Source: Prolixibacteraceae bacterium (GTDB lineage: Bacteria; Bacteroidota; Bacteroidia; Bacteroidales; Prolixibacteraceae). From it: 64,000 nt of DNA. The position numbers and the translations under genes are program-made. The stretch is taken from assembly GCA_023229575.1 (NCBI GenBank), contig JALNYZ010000006.1, forward strand, positions 62,001 to 126,000, in the 5' to 3' direction. This document shows, in pieces, positions 25,039 to 34,118 of this stretch (position 1 is the stretch's first letter; the number at the start of each line of letters is the position of its first letter). The notes beneath the pieces are model-generated. The model was not told where the DNA came from and ran no database searches. It saw nothing but the letters and a program-made list of their open reading frames with translations.

Positions 25039-26205
25039 ATGACCATAACAAAACTTCCAACTACGAAGAGGAACGCCTTCGTTTCAATGATGGAGATTGC
25101 AGAGGAGTACAAGGCGACCAACCTTGTGGATCCTATGTCGGGTCTTCCATGCCCGGATGATTTGATCAACCTTGTTGACAAATATATGCGTGCAGGGAAC
25201 AACGACTTCTCTCCAAGTGAAGGGGTCGGGTCACTGAGAGAGCAAATTGTTGCTTTATTCAACAAAAAGAATAACACAGAATTACAAGCCGAAACCGACC
25301 TAACCATCACTGCCGGCCCTCAGCAGGCTATGTCTACCGCCATCACCACCTTTGTGAAGGAAGGTGATGAAGTAATTCTATTTGAGCCCGTTCAGGAATC
25401 TTATGCACAGTTAATTGAAATGACCGGAGGACGTCCGATTTACATCAACCTGAAACATCCGGATTACCGGATCGACTGGGACGAAGTTAAAAAGACCGTA
25501 ACGACCAAAACAAAAATGATCGTTATCAATAATCCTCAAAATCCAATGGGTCAGATTTTTAGCCTTGAAGATTTTGATCAGCTCAAACGCATGACCAACG
25601 GAACCCGTTTGGTAATTCTCAGCAACGAAACTTTTGGCAACATTGTTTACGATGGCAACCGCTTCAGCAGTGTTGCTTCGGTACCTGAACTTGCAGCCAA
25701 AAGTTTGGTAGTATCCTCTTTCGGAACGATGTTCAATATCAACGGCTGGGGAATCGGCTACATTGCCGGTCCCGAAAAATTAATGGCTGAATATCGAAAA
25801 ACTCAACAATACCAGGGATTCAGCGTAAATACACCTGCCCAGTATGCACTTGCAGAGTTTTTGAAACAGGATCAGAATTTCAAGGAGATCAATGCTTTTT
25901 ACCAAAGCAAAAGAGATTATTTCATCGAGCTGATGTCGGGAAGTAAATTTTTATTGACACCGACTAAATCAACCATCTATCAGCTTCTGGATTACAGCAA
26001 AGTATCCGATGAACCCGATACAGAGTTTGTAATGAAATTGGCCAAAGAGTACAAGGTTGCTACCATTCCATTCTCTGCCTTTCAGCACGAGAAAACAAAG
26101 ATGCAACTGATTCGGGTCTGTTTCGCCAAATCCAATGAATTGTTGGAAGAAGCTGCCTATCGGCTGAAAAATGTGCCGGTTAGCTTTCGGAATAAGGAGA
26201 GTTAG
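25039..26205 (+). CDS. Class I/II aminotransferase-fold protein with degenerate PLP site (probable pseudoenzyme)
   Basis: A 388-residue fold-type I protein that aligns over its length with methionine/kynurenine-type aminotransferases: GPQQAMSTAI, NNPQNPMG, the VVSSFG segment and the C-terminal IRVCFAK (substrate-carboxylate Arg) are all in place. Yet the catalytic positions are changed. In SFG-K the Schiff-base Lys is Thr230 (codon ACG). The Asp that pairs with the PLP ring nitrogen (SDEVY) is Asn196, the following Tyr is Phe199, and the Tyr of the EPxYDSY block is Gln119. The frame is intact, with a good promoter and a hairpin after it, so it is expressed-looking and not decayed. It is unlikely to transaminate by the usual mechanism; a binding or regulatory role is possible. 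Confidence 0.85.
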   Translation: MTITKLPTTKRNAFVSMMEIAEEYKATNLVDPMSGLPCPDDLINLVDKYMRAGNNDFSPSEGVGSLREQIVALFNKKNNTELQAETDLTITAGPQQAMSTAITTFVKEGDEVILFEPVQESYAQLIEMTGGRPIYINLKHPDYRIDWDEVKKTVTTKTKMIVINNPQNPMGQIFSLEDFDQLKRMTNGTRLVILSNETFGNIVYDGNRFSSVASVPELAAKSLVVSSFGTMFNINGWGIGYIAGPEKLMAEYRKTQQYQGFSVNTPAQYALAEFLKQDQNFKEINAFYQSKRDYFIELMSGSKFLLTPTKSTIYQLLDYSKVSDEPDTEFVMKLAKEYKVATIPFSAFQHEKTKMQLIRVCFAKSNELLEEAAYRLKNVPVSFRNKES

Positions 26206-26221
26206 TAAAATTTCTTACAAT

Positions 26222-26261
26222 AAGCCAGAATAGCCCACTGCGAAGCGGGTTATTCTGGCTT
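26222..26261. terminator. Long hairpin between the aminotransferase-fold gene and tRNA-Arg
   Basis: A 15-bp stem (AAGCCAGAATAGCCC with GGGTTATTCTGGCTT, one G-T pair) around ACTGCGAAGC. It lacks a following T-run, so termination may be weak or it may be a processing structure 5 bases before the tRNA. Confidence 0.6.
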
Positions 26262-26266
26262 AATAA

Positions 26267-26338
26267 GGCCTCATAGTTCAAGGGATAGAACGGAAGTTTC
26301 CTAAACTTTAAATTCGCGTTCGAGTCGCGGTGGGGCTA
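26267..26338 (+). tRNA. tRNA-Arg (anticodon CCT)
   Basis: A 72-nt cloverleaf: acceptor GGCCTCA/TGGGGCT, D-stem GTTC/GAAC, anticodon stem GAAGT/ACTTT with loop TTCCTAA (anticodon CCT, reads AGG), T-arm TTCGAGT, discriminator A, no encoded CCA. Its last three bases are the complement of the stop codon of the convergent CPBP gene. Confidence 0.92.
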
Positions 26339-27283
26339 CAAGGCGTCTAATCCAGCTGGGTTAGACGCTGTTTTATTTTCCTCTCTCTTCATATAAATAC
26401 ACCTCAACAACAACCAAACCAACACACTGCTAACTACAGCAAAGTAGAAAGTGCTATTGTTGAAAAGGGAGGTTTCTGCCTTATCGGGTTCCAGTCCTTC
26501 GCCTGTTACGAAGAATATAATGACCCCTGCAGCATTGTTGATAAAATGGGCAATTATGGGCAACCAAAGCGTTCCGGTCCATTCGAGCAGATAACCAAAC
26601 AGCGCTCCAAGTAACAGACGGGGCAAAAATCCAAAAAACTGCAGGTGGAGCGCACTGAAAAGAATGGCTGTTATCCAGATGCCCCAATGGCTGCTGCCGG
26701 TCATTTTTTTAATCAAATTTTGCAGCACTCCCCTGAAAAGCAACTCCTCTCCTATGGCTGGCAAGACAGCTACAATAAAAAGATTGCCCAGTAATCCTCC
26801 AATACTTTTGGTAGTCAGAAACGCCTTTGTAATCTCATTAGCTTGATCTTCAGAGCTTCGCATCCATTTTTCCAGCGAGCCTAACCATGACGGCAATACA
26901 AGATGCTGGTTGAGCAGTGAAACCCATTCAATGACTGGTCCGCTTACCAGGATAACCCCACACACAACTCCCAGCATCTTCCAGTCAGGTTTAGCCGACA
27001 ACTGTAGAAACTGAAAAGGTTTATCGTCAAGCGAATATGCAATAAGCACTGGCGGGAGAATGAACATTCCCAAGGATTGCAAAACCTGGAAAAATTTCAA
27101 TAAACCAACATTAGCTGGGTCACTGACATTGTTAAGCATTCCCGATAGCTCATCAAAACTAATTCCAAGGCCAATCCGGCAAACCAAAAAACCAACCATC
27201 GAAACCAGAATTCCCCCCATCAGGATCATGATAAGTGTGAATAGAACCTGGGTAAAAGGAGTCGAATCGCGAAGAAATTTCAT
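26336..27283 (-). CDS. CPBP-family intramembrane glutamic endopeptidase
   Basis: A 315-residue polytopic membrane protein (about 8 helices) with the CPBP motif EELLFRG (Glu179-Glu180 and Arg184) followed by FSALHLQFFG and a later HFINN, the three conserved blocks of the Rce1/CPBP family. Bacterial members are thought to be intramembrane proteases; the substrate here is unknown. The final residues are encoded through the tRNA-Arg terminator, and the TAG stop is the complement of the tRNA 3' end. Confidence 0.92.
   Translation of the reverse strand: MKFLRDSTPFTQVLFTLIMILMGGILVSMVGFLVCRIGLGISFDELSGMLNNVSDPANVGLLKFFQVLQSLGMFILPPVLIAYSLDDKPFQFLQLSAKPDWKMLGVVCGVILVSGPVIEWVSLLNQHLVLPSWLGSLEKWMRSSEDQANEITKAFLTTKSIGGLLGNLFIVAVLPAIGEELLFRGVLQNLIKKMTGSSHWGIWITAILFSALHLQFFGFLPRLLLGALFGYLLEWTGTLWLPIIAHFINNAAGVIIFFVTGEGLEPDKAETSLFNNSTFYFAVVSSVLVWLLLRCIYMKREENKTASNPAGLDAL
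26343..26379 (+). terminator. Intrinsic terminator of tRNA-Arg
   Basis: An 11-bp stem GCGTCTAATCC/GGGTTAGACGC with an AGCT loop, followed by TGTTTTATTTT. The same bases, read on the other strand, encode the C-terminal residues of the CPBP protein. Confidence 0.85.
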
Positions 27284-27308
27284 CGAATAGTATTTGATCG
27301 TTTGTTCG

Positions 27309-27316
27309 CAAAGTTA
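27309..27316 (-). promoter_or_regulatory. Promoter of the CPBP gene (TAACTTTG on minus strand)
   Basis: An exact TAnnTTTG match 25 bases upstream of the ATG at 27283, back-to-back with the dusB promoter. Confidence 0.65.
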
Positions 27317-27360
27317 TTTATTCCTGCCAGTCATCCAAGAATGCTTTCGATTTGAATGGT

Positions 27361-27368
27361 TATCTTTG
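27361..27368 (+). promoter_or_regulatory. Probable promoter of dusB (TATCTTTG)
   Basis: An exact TAnnTTTG match. The implied leader to the dusB ATG is about 130 nt, long for this organism's genes. Confidence 0.5.
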
Positions 27369-27504
27369 CAGCCAATTTATCATTCCAAACAGGGAAGGAT
27401 TGATAGCAAATTAATACATGTAGTTAAATGTCTGGAAGATTGATATATAACAAATTCTCATTTTCAACTTTTCTCTTTCAACCCTCAACTTTCAACTTTT
27501 TCCC

Positions 27505-28518
27505 ATGAAGATCGGCAATCTCGACCTCGGCAATCTTCCGTTGTTTCTGGCTCCCATGGAGGATGTAACTTACAAATCTTTCCGCTACCTGTGCAAAAAA
27601 TATGGGGCAGATGTGATGTACACTGAATTTGTTGCTTCTGAAGCCTTGATTCGGGATGTCGCCCGGACAAAAAGGAAGATGACGATTTTTGATTTCGACA
27701 GACCGCTTGCCATTCAGCTTTACGGCTCCAACATTGAATCAATGGTTCAGGCGGCAAAAGTGGCGGAACTTGCCCAACCTGATTTTATTGACCTCAATTT
27801 TGGTTGTCCCATGAAAAAAATTGCCGGGAAAGGGGCCGGCGCCGGATTGCTGCGCGACATTCCAAAGATGGTAAAGATGGCCGAAGAGGTAGTGAAGGCA
27901 GTAAAACTTCCGGTTACGGCCAAAACCCGGCTTGGCTGGGATCCCGAAGATCAGCCCATTGTCGATGTGGCAGAACGGTTGCAGGATGTAGGGATCCAGG
28001 CTCTGGCCATCCATGGCCGTACCAGAAGTCAGCTTTACACGGGTGAGGCAGATTGGAGTTTGATCGCAGCGGTCAAGAACAATCAACGCATGAAGATCCC
28101 CATTATTGGCAACGGAGATATTTCCGGACCGGAAAAGGCCAAGGCATTGCTCGAACAGTCAGGTGTCGATGGGTTGATGATCGGCAGGGGTTCGATCGGA
28201 CGCCCCTGGATCTTCCGGGATGTGCGTCACTTTCTTAATACCTGTGAAATCTTACCTCCTCCAACTGTTCCGTTTGTCGTAGAGAATGTAAAAGAACAAC
28301 TCAGCCAGTCACTAACATGGAAGGATGATCCGCGAAGGGCAGTACTCGAGATGCGCCGCCATTTTGCACGATATTTCCCCAACCTGAAAGATTTCAAAGA
28401 GCTTCGCATCCAATTGCTACGGGCCGATGAAATAGAGAAGGTTCTCAAAATCCTAGACCATATAGCGGAAAAATATGCTGATACTAACTTGGATTATACC
28501 CACGTTGGATTGAAATAA
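27505..28518 (+). CDS. dusB: tRNA-dihydrouridine synthase DusB
   Basis: A 337-residue FMN-dependent enzyme that reduces uridine to dihydrouridine in the tRNA D-loop. The FMN/active-site motifs are LAPMEDVTYKSFR, LNFGCPMKKIAGKGAGAGLL (catalytic Cys) and AIHGRTRSQLYTGEADW, with GNGDISG and GLMIGRGSIGRPW nearer the C-terminus. Length fits DusB. Confidence 0.95.
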   Translation: MKIGNLDLGNLPLFLAPMEDVTYKSFRYLCKKYGADVMYTEFVASEALIRDVARTKRKMTIFDFDRPLAIQLYGSNIESMVQAAKVAELAQPDFIDLNFGCPMKKIAGKGAGAGLLRDIPKMVKMAEEVVKAVKLPVTAKTRLGWDPEDQPIVDVAERLQDVGIQALAIHGRTRSQLYTGEADWSLIAAVKNNQRMKIPIIGNGDISGPEKAKALLEQSGVDGLMIGRGSIGRPWIFRDVRHFLNTCEILPPPTVPFVVENVKEQLSQSLTWKDDPRRAVLEMRRHFARYFPNLKDFKELRIQLLRADEIEKVLKILDHIAEKYADTNLDYTHVGLK

Positions 28519-28553
28519 ATATTTGCTAATTTCGGGGGACTAAACCTCTGCAA

Positions 28554-29169
28554 ATGGCTGAATTTACGCGTCGTCATTTCATCCGGACAGGTATTGCCGG
28601 AGCAATTGTAGCAGGTGACACCCTATCTGCTCTGGGTGTTGCATCAAATATTCCCGCCAAAGTCGATCTGGTCGATCTTGGTAAAACCGGACTGAAGGTG
28701 ACCAGATTGGCCATGGGAATGGGGACCAATGGTTTTGTTGCATTGCATGACCAAAGCCAATTGGACCGAAGATAAAAAGCGTTTCATTGATGGATTAAGT
28801 GAAGCCAAATCAAAGGGATTGATCAAAAAGGTTGGCTTCTCAGCCCACGATTTTGGGGCACTGGAAAATGGCGTCAACCACGAATGGCCTGATGTCGTTC
28901 TGGCTCGGATCAACAACAAACAGATCAGGATGGATGGCACTCCCGAAAAGATCATGTCGCTTTTGGAAATTGCAGGATCAAAAGGGAAAGGGGTGCTTGG
29001 CATGAAAATTTTTGGTTGCGGCGGATTACTCAAAGAGGCGGAGAGAACTGCATCACTAAAGTATGTGGTCCAAAGTAAAAAAGTGCATGCCATGACAATA
29101 GGTTTCGAGGACCCATCACAAATTCATGATACCGTAGACCGCCTGATGGGGATTGTCCATCAGGGTTAA
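28554..29169 (+). pseudogene. Aldo/keto reductase with Tat signal, broken by an internal deletion
   Basis: The first frame (28554-28775) encodes a Tat-type leader (TRRHFIRTGIAGA) and the start of an aldo/keto reductase (VDLGKTGLKVTRLAMGMGT). A second frame (about 28725-29169) resumes at VLLHCMTKANWTED and runs through KKVGFSAHDFG to the normal-looking C-terminus. Roughly 100-120 residues that should lie between them, including the catalytic Asp/Tyr/Lys region, are missing, and the frame shifts at the junction near 28725-28735. The product cannot be functional. Confidence 0.85.
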
Positions 29170-29266
29170 GGGAGTCTAATTGTTTGAAGGATTAAATAGT
29201 TGCTTACCAAGCCCTAACATTTCCCTTCGACAATCCCAGGGACCGGTAGCTTTTCAAACATTTCCC

Positions 29267-29350
29267 TTCGACAGGCTGTTCAACGGGAAACTGGAAGGGA
29301 AAGCCGGTACACCCGATGGAATTGTGGCAGTAACTGCCTACAGGATATAG
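29267..29350 (+). pseudogene. Possible C-terminal gene remnant
   Basis: In one frame the sequence reads FDRLFNGKLEGKAGTPDGIV and a few more residues to TAG at 29348-29350. It is preceded by two copies of ACATTTCCCTTCGACA about 40 bases apart. It has no start or promoter, and the family is unknown. Confidence 0.25.
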
Positions 29351-29352
29351 CT

Positions 29353-30408
29353 TTACCTTTGATGGTACTGCTTTTCGTAGTACTTTTCGTAGGCCCCGGA
29401 CGAGACATTCTCAAGCCATTCCGAATTTTTCAGGTACCAGGCAACTGTTTTGGCAAGACCCTCCTCAAATTGCAGGGAGGGTTTCCATCCCATCTCTCTT
29501 TGAATTTTGGAGGAGTCGATGGCATACCTCAAATCGTGACCTGCCCGGTCTTTTACAAACGTTATCAATTGTTGGGAAGTGCCTTGCTCCCTGCCCAACT
29601 GTTGATCAACTACATCGCATAATGCCCTGATCAGATCAATGTTGGTCCATTCATTGATTCCACCGATGTTATAAGTTTCGCCAATAACACCGTTGTGAAA
29701 AATTACATCGATGGCCGAAGCGTGGTCTTCGACATAGAGCCAATCCCGGATATTCTCTCCTTTCCCATATACCGGAATTGGTTTGTTGTGTTGAAGATTG
29801 TGGATACACAGCGGAATCAACTTCTCCGGAAACTGATTGGGCCCATAATTGTTCGAACAGTTGGAAATCACAACCGGCAGGTGAAAAGTATTGTGATAAG
29901 CCCTGACCAGGTGATCAGAACTTGCCTTCGAGGCAGAATAAGGACTCTGCGGATCGTAGGAGGTCGTTTCCGTAAAAAGTCCGGTTTCACCAAGCGAACC
30001 ATAAACCTCATCCGTCGAGATGTGATAAAAACGCTTACCCTCCATGGCTCCCTTCCAGTGCTCCTTGGCTGCATGAATCAGGTTAAAAGTCCCGAATATG
30101 TTGGTGCGGATAAAGGATGCCGGATCTGTGATAGAGCGGTCGACATGCGATTCGGCGGCCAGATGAATGACCCCTTCGATGGGGTAAATGCCAAAAAGCT
30201 TGTTTACAAATTCACTGTCAGTGATATCCCCTTTGACAAAAGTATAGTTAGGCAATACATCAATATCCTTCAGGTTTTCGAGATTACCAGCATAGGTCAG
30301 AAGGTCCAGATTGATAATCTGGTAGTCCGGATAGTTTTTTACAAATCTTCTAACAACGTGAGACCCTATAAATCCTGCCCCGCCAGTAATCAAAATATGC
30401 TTTTCCAT
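29353..30408 (-). CDS. rmlB: dTDP-glucose 4,6-dehydratase
   Basis: A 351-residue extended short-chain dehydrogenase. It has the NAD loop GGAGFIGSH, HLAAESHVDRS, the catalytic TDEVYG (Asp-Glu) and YSASK (Tyr/Lys), and RDWLYVEDH. It makes dTDP-4-keto-6-deoxyglucose, the precursor of dTDP-rhamnose and related sugars for surface polysaccharide. The rest of the rml set is not in the window. It follows galE on the same strand after 63 bp. Confidence 0.95.
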   Translation of the reverse strand: MEKHILITGGAGFIGSHVVRRFVKNYPDYQIINLDLLTYAGNLENLKDIDVLPNYTFVKGDITDSEFVNKLFGIYPIEGVIHLAAESHVDRSITDPASFIRTNIFGTFNLIHAAKEHWKGAMEGKRFYHISTDEVYGSLGETGLFTETTSYDPQSPYSASKASSDHLVRAYHNTFHLPVVISNCSNNYGPNQFPEKLIPLCIHNLQHNKPIPVYGKGENIRDWLYVEDHASAIDVIFHNGVIGETYNIGGINEWTNIDLIRALCDVVDQQLGREQGTSQQLITFVKDRAGHDLRYAIDSSKIQREMGWKPSLQFEEGLAKTVAWYLKNSEWLENVSSGAYEKYYEKQYHQR

Positions 30409-30471
30409 CTAATTTAGGTTATTGTTTATCAATCAGTTATATCTTTCACCTGATCCAATCCAGCAATCCAT

Positions 30472-31500
30472 TCATCCCTTTATCCGAATCCTTTGCTCCC
30501 AGTTCCATGCCGATAAAAGAGTCTCCTCCAACGTGGCTACGGATTTCCATCCCAAAACTGAGTTCGCTTTGGTAGTATCTGCATAGATCTGCTCAATATC
30601 CCCTGCCCTTCTGCCAACAATTTTGTAATTGACTTTTTGTCCGGTTGCTTTCTCAAAGGCATTCAACAATTCAAGCACTGAGACCCCTTTCCCGGTTCCC
30701 ACATTGAAAAATTCAAAGGCAGACTCATTCTTCTGATCGAGCAATCGCCCGATAGAAATTACGTGTGCCTTTGCCAGGTCAACCACATTAATGTAGTCAC
30801 GGATACAACTTCCATCCGGTGTATCGTAGTCGTTGCCGAAAACAGAAAGCTGAGGCCGGATCCCTGCGGCAGTTTGGGCCACAAAAGGAACCAGATTGTT
30901 GGGAATGCCATTGGGGAGTTCCCCGATCAATGCAGACGGATGGGCTCCTATGGGATTGAAATATCGAAGCGCTATCGCTTGAATTTTTGGATTTGCATGG
31001 GTATAATCCTTAATGATATCTTCACATACAATTTTTGTATTGCCATAAGGGGATTCGGCAGTCTGACGAGGGGTTTGTTCGGTTACAGGAAGATGTTCAG
31101 GTTGACCGTAGACCGTGCAGGATGAGGAAAAAACAAGGTTGTTGACTCCCGCATTTTCCATGCATTCAAAGAGGTTAATCAGAGAAACCAAATTGTTACG
31201 GTAATAGTTCATCGGTTTTTGTACTGATTCACCAACTGCCTTGAATGCCGCAAAATGAATCACTGCATCGATACCTTTACACTCTTTAAAAAACTTCCCG
31301 AGTAGTTCGAGGTTTTGCAAATTGAATTGGTGAAACGCAGGACGTTTCCCTGTTATCTCTTCAATTTGATTCACTACTGCTGCAGTTGAATTGCTTAAAT
31401 CATCAACAATAACGACATCGAAACCAACATTTTGCAGCTCAACAACGGTATGGGAACCAATGTATCCTGTTCCTCCTGTGACTAAAATTTTTCCCTTCAT
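30472..31500 (-). CDS. galE: UDP-glucose 4-epimerase
   Basis: A 342-residue epimerase interconverting UDP-glucose and UDP-galactose. The start MKGKILVTGGTGYIGSH was chosen at 31500; the frame extends 13 codons upstream without family similarity. Motifs: GGTGYIGSH, HFAAFKAVGESV, SSSCTVYG and the catalytic YGNTK. Together with rmlB it points to nucleotide-sugar supply for surface glycans. Confidence 0.95.
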   Translation of the reverse strand: MKGKILVTGGTGYIGSHTVVELQNVGFDVVIVDDLSNSTAAVVNQIEEITGKRPAFHQFNLQNLELLGKFFKECKGIDAVIHFAAFKAVGESVQKPMNYYRNNLVSLINLFECMENAGVNNLVFSSSCTVYGQPEHLPVTEQTPRQTAESPYGNTKIVCEDIIKDYTHANPKIQAIALRYFNPIGAHPSALIGELPNGIPNNLVPFVAQTAAGIRPQLSVFGNDYDTPDGSCIRDYINVVDLAKAHVISIGRLLDQKNESAFEFFNVGTGKGVSVLELLNAFEKATGQKVNYKIVGRRAGDIEQIYADTTKANSVLGWKSVATLEETLLSAWNWEQRIRIKG

Positions 31501-31810
31501 CCGAAATAAATAATTAGATGCTGTTCTATGTTCAAACAATATAATTCATGAAAATGTTTTGTCAAATACATTTCACCGCCGCTCCAATATAAACATCCGA
31601 TCCTTATCCAGCGAGACCTGATTGGGAATAGATTGGGTCATAAGGCCCTACTACCAACCATTGACTGAATTGCAAAACGATGGTCGCCAAAAGTACAAAA
31701 TATAAGATTTATTCTTATATTTGGGATTCATTTATTCAGGAATAAAAGTGATTCCGAAGCTTTCGGGCCAACAGTATCCGCAGAAGCGGCATTAAACAAA
31801 TTCGTATCAA
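31501..31810. promoter_or_regulatory. Divergent intergenic region with a promoter for the HU/SPOR gene
   Basis: No gene is visible. TATATTTG at 31716-31723 is an exact -7 element for the plus-strand gene at 31811, giving a leader of about 80 nt. I see no exact -7 match for galE. Confidence 0.55.
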
Positions 31811-32869
31811 ATGAACCTTTCTTCGTATCTTTCAGAGTTGTTGAAAACCAACGATTGCGTGATCATCCCGGATCTCGGAGGGTTCATTGCCAATTATCAA
31901 ACCTCTGGTTACGATATTCAGGGTGATCAATTTTCACCACCCTCCAAAGAGCTTATTTTTAGTAGTAAACTGAAAAAGAATGATGGGCTGGTTGTAAATT
32001 ATGTTGCAGAAAAAGAGGGGGTTGGATATCTTGAAGCCAGAAAAATAGTTTCAGAATTTGTTTCAGAGTGTCAATCCAGGCTGGAAAATGGTGAACGGGT
32101 TGAATTTAGTCAGGTTGGTTCTATCTATTTTGATAAGAATGAAAACATTTTGTTTGATTCATTACCAAAAGTTAATCTTAGGGTAGATGCATTCGGACTT
32201 GACTCTTTTCATTTTCCACCGCTTGTTAACAAATTCAGCCAGGCGCCAAAACCTGCATTCAGGGACAAAGAGCCTGAACCTCAAAAACGCCTTCATCCAG
32301 TTGTGAAATATGCATTGGTCGGTTTACCTATCCTTGCATTACTTTATTTTGTACCTTACAAAGGTATTTTTAATAGAGGTGATTCTGCCAAACAAACGAG
32401 CTCCAACAATGCTTCTCTTGCACTGTCTGATTCACCTGTTGCTCTTCCGGGTGTCAAATCAGAGCCTTTGATGGTATCATCTCAGTCCAAAATTGAGACG
32501 AAAACCAGTGAAATTGAAGTAAAAGACGGGTTCGATTCATCAGAACCTAAAACTTTCTTGGATCATGCCCCGGTTGCATCTGTAGTTCCTGAATCCAAGG
32601 CCTCTGTCTCCCAAAATAGTGTCGTTCAAAAAACAGCGGGAGGTAAATTTCATGTTGTAGGCGGCTGTTTCAAAATAAGGGAAAATGCAGACAACCTCGC
32701 GGAAAAGCTGATCAAGCAAGGTTATCATGCTGAGGTTTCCAACCTGGGAAAAAGTTTCTTCAGGGTTTCTGTTGAAAGCTATCTGACCAGAACAGAAGCA
32801 GTTCAAAGCCTGGCAAAAATATTGGAAGCTGATCCCGAAACTGGTTACTGGCTGATGGTCGACAAATAA
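31811..32869 (+). CDS. HU-CCDC81-like and SPOR domain membrane protein
   Basis: A 352-residue protein. Two tandem HU-like CCDC81 domains (about 1-60 and 61-130) start NLSSYLSELLKTNDCVIIPDLGGF and are cytoplasmic. A membrane helix follows at about 168-183, then a long low-complexity periplasmic linker, and finally a C-terminal SPOR domain (about 275-350) that binds denuded septal peptidoglycan. The layout is characteristic of Bacteroidota and suggests a link between nucleoid or cytoplasmic partners and the division site; the exact role is not known. Confidence 0.9.
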   Translation: MNLSSYLSELLKTNDCVIIPDLGGFIANYQTSGYDIQGDQFSPPSKELIFSSKLKKNDGLVVNYVAEKEGVGYLEARKIVSEFVSECQSRLENGERVEFSQVGSIYFDKNENILFDSLPKVNLRVDAFGLDSFHFPPLVNKFSQAPKPAFRDKEPEPQKRLHPVVKYALVGLPILALLYFVPYKGIFNRGDSAKQTSSNNASLALSDSPVALPGVKSEPLMVSSQSKIETKTSEIEVKDGFDSSEPKTFLDHAPVASVVPESKASVSQNSVVQKTAGGKFHVVGGCFKIRENADNLAEKLIKQGYHAEVSNLGKSFFRVSVESYLTRTEAVQSLAKILEADPETGYWLMVDK

Positions 32870-32872
32870 TTT

Positions 32873-34105
32873 TTATAGTTTGGCCGATTTCTGAACCGAG
32901 CGGAAGACACGCATAAAATTGCCCCCCCAAATCTTTCTGATATCTTCATCAGAATATCCCCTTTTTACCAGCTCCATTGTAACGTTTCCCATCATGCTCA
33001 CATCCCTACAGCCCGATAATTCCCCCCCTCCATCAAAGTCTGTTCCAATACCAATGTAATCAATTCCAATGACTTTTACTATATGATCGATGTGGTTAAC
33101 CATATCCTGAACGGTTGCAAGTTTGTTGGGGAATTTCCTGCCAGCTTCGCGGTATTCCTTATATGCTTCTTTGGATTGTTCGTCACTCAGGCCCTGAAAA
33201 TCGTTGTACTTTTTGCTCACAATAGCCATAACAGAATCCCTTTTCGGATTTGGATCCGGTTTTTTGACATAGTCCGAAAGAAAACACATCTGGATGACGC
33301 CGCCATTTTTTGCCAATGCACGAAGGTCGTCATCAGTGAGATTTCTAGGATGATCGCACACAGCGCGGGAACAGGAATGACTTGCAATGACAGGTGCTGT
33401 ACTTAATCTGATGACATCCATAAATGTTTCATCAGAACTATGGGAAACATCTACGATCATTCCTGTTCTGTTCATTTCAGCCAAAACTTCCTTCCCGAAA
33501 AGTGAAAGGCCATGGTGTTCAGCACCCTTTTTCTTGTCGGTTGAAGAGTCACAGATGTCATTGTTAGAGGTGTGACACAAGGTAATGTACCTGATTCCCA
33601 TATCATAATATTTTTTTACCAGGGTGATATCATTGCCCAGTGCATAGCCGTTTTCAATTCCCATGAAGATGGCTCTCTTGTCCAGTCCTTTTAACCTGTA
33701 GGCATCATCGGGAGTCAATGCAATCTCAGCTTGATCGGGATTTGCACCAACGCTTTTGCGAATCGCTGCCAAAATATCCAAAGCCTTCTTTTGAACAATG
33801 GCATTTCCATCGGAAGTTCTTGGCCCCTGCCCTACAAATACTGCAAAAAACTGGGCATCCAAACCGCCCTCCTTCATCCTGGGAAAATCAACTTTGGTAC
33901 CGGAGGTCGCCTGATCCTGTTTTTTTCCAATATCAAAGCCATCCCTTAAAAGATTCAACGGGGTGTCCGAATGGGTATCGATGGTCAGGACAGCCTTGTG
34001 AATCCTGGCAGCTTTGACTTCAGCGCTCTCTTTTCCAAAAGCGGTTCCGTTGACAAAGTGCAGCAAAAGGAAGAGTGATAGACTCCTTTGAAATATTTTT
34101 TCCAT
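32873..34105 (-). CDS. Membrane dipeptidase, peptidase family M19
   Basis: A 410-residue exported zinc dipeptidase with a signal peptide (cleavage near TAFGKE). Metal-ligand motifs include His45 and Asp47 in IDTHSDT, the bridging Glu in MGIENG, VSHSSDETF and SHSCSRAVCDHPRNL, and YIGIGTDFDGGG. It hydrolyses dipeptides in the periplasm. It lies 13 bp after ribE and is probably co-transcribed with it, though the two functions are unrelated. Confidence 0.94.
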   Translation of the reverse strand: MEKIFQRSLSLFLLLHFVNGTAFGKESAEVKAARIHKAVLTIDTHSDTPLNLLRDGFDIGKKQDQATSGTKVDFPRMKEGGLDAQFFAVFVGQGPRTSDGNAIVQKKALDILAAIRKSVGANPDQAEIALTPDDAYRLKGLDKRAIFMGIENGYALGNDITLVKKYYDMGIRYITLCHTSNNDICDSSTDKKKGAEHHGLSLFGKEVLAEMNRTGMIVDVSHSSDETFMDVIRLSTAPVIASHSCSRAVCDHPRNLTDDDLRALAKNGGVIQMCFLSDYVKKPDPNPKRDSVMAIVSKKYNDFQGLSDEQSKEAYKEYREAGRKFPNKLATVQDMVNHIDHIVKVIGIDYIGIGTDFDGGGELSGCRDVSMMGNVTMELVKRGYSDEDIRKIWGGNFMRVFRSVQKSAKL

Positions 34106-34118
34106 TCAATTAGTAATT

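Noticed and set aside
29695..30417. 240-codon open frame antisense to rmlB
   Set aside because: Shadow of the rmlB coding strand, with no domain of its own.
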